A stretch of DNA of 64,000 bases from JAAFHB01 sp963677935. GTDB lineage: Bacteria; Bacteroidota; Bacteroidia; Bacteroidales; Prolixibacteraceae. A program made the translations under genes and the position numbers. Below, piece by piece: positions 54,914 through 61,930 of this stretch. The stretch covers positions 2,666,001-2,730,000 of the forward strand of contig CAXXEH010000003.1 in the NCBI GenBank assembly GCA_963677935.2, in the 5' to 3' direction. Under the pieces are notes generated by a model. It was not told the origin of the DNA and did no database searches. It was given only the letters and a program-made list of their open reading frames with translations. Positions within the stretch are counted from its first letter, which is position 1. Each line of letters starts with the position of its first letter.

Positions 54914-56893
54914 TCAATGAGGTTCTGATTTTAACAATTTAATTGTGGTTGCATCTCTTAAGCCAGTGATATCCTGGTATTCAGCCTCAATTCCAGCGTT
55001 TTGCATAATTGCCTTTGCCTCCACAGGCCAGTTATGGTCTGTAACATGGACATTGCCGTTTTCGTTGGCCTTTGTATTGGCCTCATCACCTGCGCCATTC
55101 CCTGACCACTGCTTCATGCATTGCCAATAATTGTTGTTGAATTGAAGATTAGGATTATTGGTATGCGTCCCATTCTGAAATGCGGCCCTGCAATTGTTAA
55201 CCACATTGAAATCGAAAAGCACATTGGTTGAACCCGGACCGTCACAATAGAGGCCGGCCATTGGCCAGGAGGATGCCCAGCCGTTTGGACTGTTTACATT
55301 ATAAGTATAGTTGTGATGGACCCGTGTTCCGTTACCCGATACCTTTCCAAGAATATAAATGGCCCCCCCGTCACAGTTGGTTAGGCAAACATCGTGTATT
55401 TTATTGTAACTGACTTCATCGTCGCGATGCGGAGTTATTTCCTTCCGCCATGACCATCCTATACTAATCCCCGAATAGGTCAGGTTTCTGATTTCATTGT
55501 GTTCAATGATCAAATGATCAGGAAATGAGGCATAAATTCCAACGGCATCGTTATAATCCCTCCCGCAAAAATCCACCAGATTATTTTTAATGACATCGTA
55601 GGAGCTCGAAGCCTTGAATGTATGCATGGCATTTTCTGAAACCATCCACGAATAAACAGAATCTTTCACGTTTTCATACTTTGTATTACTAAACATAGGG
55701 TCCATGACAATCCCATTTGCTGAAATATCAGTAATTACATTACCAATTATGCGATTATGATCTGAATAGGAGGAGAATACAAGACCAAATCCACCAGCAT
55801 GTTTAAAAATATTTCTTTCAAAAAGAATATGATTTGCATTAGAGACCTCCACCATCCCGGGGATATCCATACCAATTGCAGCCTGTGCAGCGGTATACCC
55901 CTTTTCATCAGGGACTAACCAGGTGCTGTGTTCAAAAGTGATTCCGCGGAATTGAATATCGTGCACTTTCTCTGAAGGTGACCCATCAATACGCATAACT
56001 GTTTCCAGGACAGGAGCAACAATCTGCATATTTGTAGGTATTTCCCCTTTAATGGGTTTATAAAAAAGATCGCCATTTTCAGAATTAAGGAACCATTCTC
56101 CCTCGGCATCGAGCAATTCATAGGCATTCTCAATAAAAAACGGGGCGCTATTGTCAATACAAGAGTGTTCGATTCCAGCTTCGGGCAGTCGGAAGGATAG
56201 TTTTGCACTATCTCCCTTAATGGAGATTGAATCGATCCTGTATCTGAAATGCTGCCAGTAATGGTTCACACAAAATTCAACCTTCCCGTTATTCGTCAGA
56301 TTGGTCAATAATGACGCGGGTATAACCGGATGAAAATTATTCCAGGAGTAGATTCGGGCATAAGGACCTTTATCAAGATTACACTCCATATTGGGAATTC
56401 TGGCTCTGACGGCCCTTACGCCATTCACATAAAGTTGCCGAAAGTGAAAGGAGCTCCCAACATTGGTTTTCCAGATGTTCTTTCCTTTGTCGAATAAGGA
56501 CCAGCCTGTAATTGATTTTCCACCGCTCAGTTTGGGAACTTCACCGGGACTCGCCTGCCAGACGACTGAGAAACCATTTGTACCACTGTCTTCAGGCCCA
56601 AGTTGAAAAGCCGTTTTTAGAAGATAGGTTCCTCCCCTCAGGTTAATTACGATATTATTATTCATTGCGGGAGTTATCCTTCTAACCTTATCGCGTACAC
56701 TTGCGAGTGATCCTGGGTGTTCTTTTGAGCAGATATCACCGCTACCAACAGGAGAAGCATAAAAAACCATTTGAGCTTTGGACAAATTCTTATCACTACG
56801 CTCTATTGTCCATCCCTGTTCATTGAAAAAGATAATGATTAAAAAGAAAAGTAATCCTCTAATTTTAAGTCTATTCCTCATTTTGCCGATCAT
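54914..56893 (-). CDS. right-handed parallel beta-helix protein, GH141-like (copy 3)
   Basis: 659 residues from the ATG at 56891-56893 (an alternative ATG lies four codons on). A hydrophobic signal (LKIRGLLFFLIIIFF) leads to MVFYASPVGSGDICSKEHPGSL, an insert with FRQLYVNGVRAVRARIPN, and beta-helix coils (FRGITFEHSTWLVPDEKGYTAAQAAIGMD, FERNIFKHAGGFGLVFSSYSDHNRIIGN, IEHNEIRNLTYSGISIGWSWRKEI, NKIHDVCLTNCDGGAIYILG). Closely parallels copy 2. Phrase KEHPGSLAS resembles REHPGSLVNG in the linker of the GH16 fusion, a shared stretch of unclear meaning. A glycosidase or lyase on a branched glycan is inferred. Confidence 0.82.
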   Translation of the reverse strand: MIGKMRNRLKIRGLLFFLIIIFFNEQGWTIERSDKNLSKAQMVFYASPVGSGDICSKEHPGSLASVRDKVRRITPAMNNNIVINLRGGTYLLKTAFQLGPEDSGTNGFSVVWQASPGEVPKLSGGKSITGWSLFDKGKNIWKTNVGSSFHFRQLYVNGVRAVRARIPNMECNLDKGPYARIYSWNNFHPVIPASLLTNLTNNGKVEFCVNHYWQHFRYRIDSISIKGDSAKLSFRLPEAGIEHSCIDNSAPFFIENAYELLDAEGEWFLNSENGDLFYKPIKGEIPTNMQIVAPVLETVMRIDGSPSEKVHDIQFRGITFEHSTWLVPDEKGYTAAQAAIGMDIPGMVEVSNANHILFERNIFKHAGGFGLVFSSYSDHNRIIGNVITDISANGIVMDPMFSNTKYENVKDSVYSWMVSENAMHTFKASSSYDVIKNNLVDFCGRDYNDAVGIYASFPDHLIIEHNEIRNLTYSGISIGWSWRKEITPHRDDEVSYNKIHDVCLTNCDGGAIYILGKVSGNGTRVHHNYTYNVNSPNGWASSWPMAGLYCDGPGSTNVLFDFNVVNNCRAAFQNGTHTNNPNLQFNNNYWQCMKQWSGNGAGDEANTKANENGNVHVTDHNWPVEAKAIMQNAGIEAEYQDITGLRDATTIKLLKSEPH

Positions 56894-56936
56894 TTTAAAT
56901 AATTAAATTAGGATTAAGTAGTACAAATAATTAAAA

Positions 56937-58205
56937 TCACTTGCTTTTCCTTTTGAAATGAAAATCAGCAAAATTCATATAACATTGCCAGTCATAGGGT
57001 GTAACATCATGTTTACCGGTACGGATATGATATCCGATTGTACCAAAAACAGGATGATTGACCGGCGGCATAGCAGCTACCGGAAATCCTTCTTTCACTA
57101 AAAATTGGTAAACTGGAGATGCGTTAACGCATGAAAGAAATTCCCCTTTTGGGTCAGCCCATAAATCCTCCTGAGCGCTCGCTACATAAACCGGGCGTGG
57201 GGCTATCATAGCAATCAATTCATGCTGATCAACCGGTAAAAGGCTCTCCTTTCCCGTATATTTGGCAAAATTGTCACAAAACCAAAATGGTATTGCTTCA
57301 TGCATAAAATCAAGCGGCTCACCAAAAATTCGTTTGGTTAGTGCAGCGCCCACTCGACCCGAATTATTCGAAATCACCAGAGCAAATCGTTTGTCGGACG
57401 CACCTGCCCAAAGGGCTGTCTTTCCCAGCCTGGAATGGCCCAGGATGGCAACTTTCCCTGCATCAATTTTGGAATTGGTTTCCAGATAGTCCATTACACG
57501 CGACAATCCCCAAGCCCATGAGGAAATTTTACCCCAGGAGGTGCTGTCATGTTTTTCATTGTAAAGACGATGGACACCGTTTTTGAAGTCATCCCTGTCA
57601 TCAGGATCGATGTCGCCGTAATTCAGTGTCACAACGCCATAACCTCTTGATATAATATCCTTTACAGGCCACATGGTGACAAATAATCCGCGTGAGGCTT
57701 CAGTTGCCTTGTGTTCAGTGATCTTATATGCATTATTATTCCGTACCCATCCTGGGGTAAGGGTGATATCGGGTTCACTGGTGATCGTTTGGTTTCCATA
57801 AAAATTATATCCCAAAAATACCGGTACCTTTTTAGAGGAGTGTGGCAAATAAATCAGCAGCAAAACATTCAATTGTTTGTCTCCGTTTTTGATGTGCAAC
57901 ATCACTTCCTCGCGTGTGGCAAGTCCATCCAACGCAGTTTCCTTTCTGGAAACAGTTGTCATCTTTATCTCACCTTTCCACGAAGGAATCACCCCATAGA
58001 CCTCCTCACTGAATAATTTATAAATTTCCTTTCTCCGTTTTTCCCAATCCTTATTAGTGATGACCTTAGATCCATTGTTGAAAACCAACGGATCAGGCAA
58101 AGTATATGGTGAAATTTTTGCTTCGTCATAATTACCTGGATCCTGTTGAGCAACTACAGAAAACGTAATCATCAACAAGATAAGAAAGGAGAGAATTATT
58201 TTCAT
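56937..58205 (-). CDS. CE15-type glucuronoyl esterase-like enzyme
   Basis: 422 residues, signal peptide ending VVAQ. An alpha/beta-hydrolase with the CE15 nucleophile elbow GHSRLGKTALWAGA (Ser258); fungal CE15 reads GCSRxGK, and many bacterial ones GHSRxGK. Other CE15 features: YEEVYGVIPSW-like opening (FSEEVYGVIPSWKG), SRGYGVVTLNYGDIDPD, SSWAWGLSRVMDYLE, AQEDLWADPKGE (acidic partner) and His399 in GKHDVTPYDW. Known members split esters between glucuronic acid and lignin or other alcohols. With a hexuronate-type MFS carrier in the locus, a uronate ester in the substrate is plausible. It is the first gene after the repeat-rich gap. Confidence 0.93.
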   Translation of the reverse strand: MKIILSFLILLMITFSVVAQQDPGNYDEAKISPYTLPDPLVFNNGSKVITNKDWEKRRKEIYKLFSEEVYGVIPSWKGEIKMTTVSRKETALDGLATREEVMLHIKNGDKQLNVLLLIYLPHSSKKVPVFLGYNFYGNQTITSEPDITLTPGWVRNNNAYKITEHKATEASRGLFVTMWPVKDIISRGYGVVTLNYGDIDPDDRDDFKNGVHRLYNEKHDSTSWGKISSWAWGLSRVMDYLETNSKIDAGKVAILGHSRLGKTALWAGASDKRFALVISNNSGRVGAALTKRIFGEPLDFMHEAIPFWFCDNFAKYTGKESLLPVDQHELIAMIAPRPVYVASAQEDLWADPKGEFLSCVNASPVYQFLVKEGFPVAAMPPVNHPVFGTIGYHIRTGKHDVTPYDWQCYMNFADFHFKRKSK

Positions 58206-58231
58206 TTGTATATAATTTGTTTTTTAACGGC

Positions 58232-58299
58232 CAAATGGAATAGCCATGGTGATATATTCATCTTCGGTTTGTGATTTACAACCATGGCTATTTCATATG
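58232..58299. repeat. 19-bp imperfect inverted repeat
   Basis: Arms 58232-58250 and 58281-58299 pair at 17 of 19 positions, with the exact core AATAGCCATGGT and a 30-nt spacer. It may be the end of a mobile repeat unit or a binding site. Confidence 0.55.
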
Positions 58300-58335
58300 A
58301 ATAATAATCAGTTTTACATTTTCGATATATAATTA

Positions 58336-58370
58336 GAATAAATTGCTTCGTCGCACCTCCTCGCAAGGAC
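58336..58370 (-). repeat. REP-like core of the TTGCGAGG/CGAAGCAA type
   Basis: On the minus strand the segment reads CCTTGCGAGG ... GACGAAGCAATTT. This matches a dispersed extragenic repeat seen in many genomes, whose accidental translation (SLRGGATKQ) often appears as false proteins. Established as a repeat type; exact family not determined here. Confidence 0.6.
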
Positions 58371-58387
58371 AGAATTAACCTGGAGGG

Positions 58388-58441
58388 GTGGTGATGTGGG
58401 AGATTTGGTGTGCTTCGCCACCAAATCTCCCACATCACCAC
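58388..58441. repeat. perfect 23-bp inverted repeat (54-nt hairpin)
   Basis: Arms 58388-58410 and 58419-58441 are exact complements around an 8-nt loop, giving a very stable hairpin that starts 7 bp past the stop codon of the gene at 58448. No T-run follows on either strand, so it is not a textbook terminator, though it could stabilise the 3' end of the transcript or form part of a repeat unit. Confidence 0.8.
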
Positions 58442-58447
58442 TTAATT

Positions 58448-60379
58448 TTATTTTTCAGGGCGCAGCGTTGCAGATTTAGGTTCAAGTGCAAGATAGCCAT
58501 TGCGATGCACAATCCCAAATTTCTTATCCATCTGTTCTTCAACAGGATCAGGGCCGGTAATTCCGAGGCGTTTCCTTACCTCCCGTCGCAGCCACCAATA
58601 GCCTGAATTCCATGAATAGAGGTGATGCCCGTGAGGTTTCCCAGTAACCGTACTGATCGATTCATGAAAAGCAGGCATAAAAGCAAGTTCCTTTTCCATC
58701 CTCCAAATCAATTGATCATCAACCCATTTGGAGTCCATTCCATGAATCAATCCTTCGAGGTAATTGGCTGCATCGTTTAAAAACCACGAACCGCCATTGG
58801 TATAAACACCTGAATGGCCGTCAAGCAGATCGCCGTTTGCCTTCGAGATAACCCGCATTCCATAGGGTGATTGTATACGCATAGTGGTCTCAAGATGGGT
58901 TCTGACCATTTCATCAGGAAGCAATTTTTTTCCAAAGACCACATAAGTTAAAACCTCTCCATACAAAGCATCCTGACCAATATTTTCCTGCTGCTGAAGA
59001 CTGGTGGCCATGTACCCACCTGTTTGATTAAACATCCTTCGATAACCTTTGATTGCATGCTCTATTTCGGCATCGGTGACCGGGAAACCCAACTCTTTCG
59101 CAGCCATCAGTGCACCGCAATGAAATCCCTGATCCGAAGAGGGAGCATCATCATCCTCATAATTAAGTTGATCGTGATAAGTCTTATAACATTTCTTGTC
59201 GGGATGTAACCGGGGGGGAATGTATAATCCATCCTTTTCACGCTCGCGGATAAAGCGATAGGCACGTCCCACGGTCCTCATATCAGGATCTCCGCCAGCC
59301 CTTTTGACCAGTACTGACCAGATTAAATAATACTGGGCATTATCCTCATAATCAATTCGCTCATAAAATATGGCACCCTGAGCTTCCCTGTCAAATTTTG
59401 GGTCATCGAGACCACGGCTCATGTAAAAACCATCCGACACCCACTGTTTCCAGCCATACCCCACTCCCGAGATGAAAATATAATCGCTCTCGGGTCGTAA
59501 CAGGTTCCGGCGCAACAACAGGTATGAAGTATTTCGCAAAATAGCTTCAATTCCCGATTGATTAAACCCTTTGGCATTGGCCAGCGCCAGGTGAGCAGCC
59601 AGTTGAATATCGTACAGAGAATTTACATCCGAAGAAAAAATCCAGCTTTTAAAGCTTTGACTTTCGCCCTGTTCAATATGTTGCCAACCATCAAAAGTGG
59701 CACGATAGACACTTGTTGCATCTGAGTTGAAAGGGAAAAGGACGGTTCTTTTCGCAGAACCATCGCCATTGCACAACGATAACAGATTGTTCTCTTTATC
59801 AAACTTCATAAAGCTGCGGTTTTCCCACATCGCAGGAGTATCACCCAATATCCCGTATAACTTATTACCGCTTTTAACACCCAGAAACGGAAAGGTCTGC
59901 CAACCATCAGGGTTACCAAAATCTTTACCTGGACAGCTGGGAGTATACTTTACGGAGGATTTTTCTTCCCCTAAGAAAGAGTAGAAGGAACCATTTTTCA
60001 TCGATTTCCAGCCAAAATCAAGGTAATACCGCTGGTCTGATTCAGCTTTAACGGTGACTGTCCGCTCGATAAGTCCCGGTGTTATCGTCCGGTAAGACTC
60101 TGAAATTAGCAGTCCCTTTGCTTTTCCACCAACAAGCGTAAAAACCCCGCTATTTTCGGTTTTCTTCATATACCTGATTTCGGTTACCCCTGTTGGTTGC
60201 ATAACCGTAAGACATGCATAATGATTCAGTGAAGAAAAAATAACCTCCCCTTGATCCATGATTTGGATACCGAGGCCTTCCGGAAAGGAACGGACAACCG
60301 GACGGATGTCAGCGTCAACAGCGGAACTTAGTGAAAGTAAAACAATACAGATCAATAATTTACCCAAAGACAATTTCAT
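58448..60379 (-). CDS. secreted (alpha/alpha)6-barrel glycosidase-like protein, family unrecognised
   Basis: 643 residues with a signal peptide ending in DA. An N-terminal beta-sandwich (about 25-250: VIFSSLNHYACLTVMQ, ISESYRTITPGLIERTV, YYLDFGWKSMKNGSF) precedes a helical barrel (IQLAAHLALANAKGF, GVGYGWKQWVSDGFYMSRGLDDP, AQYYLIWSVLVKRAGG, SSDQGFHCGALMAAKEL, NGGSWFLNDAANYLEGLIHG). Such a layout is used by GH15/GH63/GH127-type and other all-helical glycosidases. DGFYMSRGLDDP and DQGFHCG hold candidate acids, but I cannot assign a family. It lies between GH/Gfo genes and the repeat hairpin, and appears to end its own transcript. Probably trims a side chain. Confidence 0.65.
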   Translation of the reverse strand: MKLSLGKLLICIVLLSLSSAVDADIRPVVRSFPEGLGIQIMDQGEVIFSSLNHYACLTVMQPTGVTEIRYMKKTENSGVFTLVGGKAKGLLISESYRTITPGLIERTVTVKAESDQRYYLDFGWKSMKNGSFYSFLGEEKSSVKYTPSCPGKDFGNPDGWQTFPFLGVKSGNKLYGILGDTPAMWENRSFMKFDKENNLLSLCNGDGSAKRTVLFPFNSDATSVYRATFDGWQHIEQGESQSFKSWIFSSDVNSLYDIQLAAHLALANAKGFNQSGIEAILRNTSYLLLRRNLLRPESDYIFISGVGYGWKQWVSDGFYMSRGLDDPKFDREAQGAIFYERIDYEDNAQYYLIWSVLVKRAGGDPDMRTVGRAYRFIREREKDGLYIPPRLHPDKKCYKTYHDQLNYEDDDAPSSDQGFHCGALMAAKELGFPVTDAEIEHAIKGYRRMFNQTGGYMATSLQQQENIGQDALYGEVLTYVVFGKKLLPDEMVRTHLETTMRIQSPYGMRVISKANGDLLDGHSGVYTNGGSWFLNDAANYLEGLIHGMDSKWVDDQLIWRMEKELAFMPAFHESISTVTGKPHGHHLYSWNSGYWWLRREVRKRLGITGPDPVEEQMDKKFGIVHRNGYLALEPKSATLRPEK

Positions 60380-60435
60380 ATTTTTAAATCTTTATTAATC
60401 ATTTAATCTCACAGGTGAGCTTTCCGAATGCCGGA

Positions 60436-61860
60436 TCAGATTGGCATTTCAGGCAATTTCCAACCTTCGCGGTAATTGTGTTTTATTAATTCTTCGGCAA
60501 ATTGACGGGCGTAAACCGGTTTGGTGTCCTTGTTGTTCCATTTTAATTTCTCGTCATCACCAATGTTGGTGAATCTCATACTTTCACCATCCCATAAAAG
60601 TTCTTTTCTGAGCCCCTGAAGTCTGACGGCTAAAACGCCCATCACCACCATTTCATTAAAGGGACCGGCGCAGCTAAAGTCTGAAGCAGTTTTCACCCTG
60701 TTCCCGGCAGATTCCTTGCAGGCCCGGATCCAATCCTGTTCATGACTGACAGCTATTTCGCGACGTCTTTTAGGTGCATTGGGTATCCTGCCAGAAGTGA
60801 GCCAGGGCTTTCCGCCATGACTTCCACAAATCAGGGTGTCTTTTGTTCCATAAAAAATGGTGCAATTATCAAGATCTTTCCCGTCTGAACCTGCCGGGCG
60901 CGGAGGTGTCAATCCACCATCGTACCAGGTCACTTCTACTTCAGGTAATTTAAGCTTATCCTTAACGCCGCGCTCAGGAAATTTGTAAATAACTTTTTGC
61001 GCGCTCGGGCAACTATCAGCCATTAAAACAGTAGAGGTTCCCTGAACTTTTGAAGGATATTTTAGTTGTAACCCTTCAAAAGCAGTATGCAGAATGTGAC
61101 AAGCCATATCGCCCAGGGCTCCGGTTCCAAAATCCCACCAGCCACGCCAGTTGAAGGGAGTGTAAATGGAATTGTAGGGGCGAAATGGTGCAGGTCCGGT
61201 AAACAAATCCCAATTTAAGGTCTCCGGTATAATGTCTTCCCTGTCGGGACGGTTCAAACCCTGCGGCCAGATTGGACGGTCGGAGCTTGCATCGACCCTT
61301 GTTACCTCACCAATTTCACCATTCCAAAGCCACTCCAATGTCTGATTTGTGCCACCCGCTGAGGCTCCCTGATTACCCATTTGGGTCGCCACGTTGTGTT
61401 TTGCAGCAAGCCTGGTTAACAACCGGGACTCATACACGCTGTGGGTCAATGGTTTTTGAACATAAACGTGTTTTCCCATCATCATCGCCCCGGCGGAAAT
61501 TAGGGCATGGGTATGATCAGCAGTTGCAACGAGAACAGCATCAATGCTCTCTCCTGCTTCTTCGTACATTTTCCGATAATCCCAATACCGTTTGGCTTTT
61601 GGAAATTGGTTAAATGTACCTGCCGCATATCGCCAGTCGATATCGCATAAGGCAACAATATTTTCTGTTGTCATACTATTGAGGTTGGAATGCCCCATGC
61701 CGCCAATACCAACAGCGGCAATGTTTAACTTGTCACTTGGGGAGACGCGATCAGAATTGCCGGTGGCTTTCCCCATAACGGCTCCAGGAACAATTGTAAA
61801 TCCGGTAATTCCTACTGCTCCCGTTTTCAGGAAGGCTCGTCTTGAATTGTAGTTTTCCAT
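60436..61860 (-). CDS. exported Gfo/Idh/MocA-family oxidoreductase (copy 3), Tat signal
   Basis: 474 residues. N terminus SRRAFLKTGAVGITGF is a strong twin-arginine signal. Rossmann start LNIAAVGIGGMGHSNL, then VLVATADHTHALISAGAMMMGKHVYVQKPLTH (QKP in place of EKP), MGNQGASAGGTNQTLEW, and DFGTGALGDMACHILH. The N-terminal sugar-binding motifs differ in order from copies 1 and 2, so the three are not recent duplicates. This resembles the larger exported clade found with glycoside hydrolases, and NAD(P) must be loaded before Tat export. It is 70 bp from the GH95 gene stop, across a palindromic repeat. Probable sugar dehydrogenase or NAD-dependent glycosidase; substrate unknown. Confidence 0.9.
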   Translation of the reverse strand: MENYNSRRAFLKTGAVGITGFTIVPGAVMGKATGNSDRVSPSDKLNIAAVGIGGMGHSNLNSMTTENIVALCDIDWRYAAGTFNQFPKAKRYWDYRKMYEEAGESIDAVLVATADHTHALISAGAMMMGKHVYVQKPLTHSVYESRLLTRLAAKHNVATQMGNQGASAGGTNQTLEWLWNGEIGEVTRVDASSDRPIWPQGLNRPDREDIIPETLNWDLFTGPAPFRPYNSIYTPFNWRGWWDFGTGALGDMACHILHTAFEGLQLKYPSKVQGTSTVLMADSCPSAQKVIYKFPERGVKDKLKLPEVEVTWYDGGLTPPRPAGSDGKDLDNCTIFYGTKDTLICGSHGGKPWLTSGRIPNAPKRRREIAVSHEQDWIRACKESAGNRVKTASDFSCAGPFNEMVVMGVLAVRLQGLRKELLWDGESMRFTNIGDDEKLKWNNKDTKPVYARQFAEELIKHNYREGWKLPEMPI

Positions 61861-61886
61861 AAGAATGTCTATTTTGTTTAATCGTA

Positions 61887-61916
61887 TGTAGAGACGGGAT
61901 TAATCGTGTCTCTACA
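61887..61916. repeat. 30-bp palindromic repeat (GTAGAGACG...CGTCTCTAC type)
   Basis: TGTAGAGAC pairs with GTCTCTACA, with GATTAATC as the near-symmetrical centre and only one mismatch and one wobble. Similar palindromes occur as dispersed repeats in cyanobacteria and Bacteroidota. It separates the GH95 stop from the oxidoreductase start and could act as a weak terminator or a mobile repeat. Confidence 0.6.
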
Positions 61917-61930
61917 ACCTAAAGCATCGT

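Larger units (their letters stand above)
58206..58447. repeat. repeat-rich intergenic region with two large inverted repeats
   Basis: Between the stop at 58448 and the CE15 start at 58205. Two inverted repeats are listed separately, and a core resembling the widespread TTGCGAGG...CGAAGCAAT repeat (minus strand, 58336-58370) lies between them. Frames opened on both strands here come from the repeat and are not genes. Confidence 0.7.

Noticed and set aside
58202..58606. Short open frames on both strands around the hairpin (e.g. 79 and 72 codons)
   Set aside because: They translate the inverted repeat and the TTGCGAGG-type repeat (SLRGGATKQ), a known source of false proteins.
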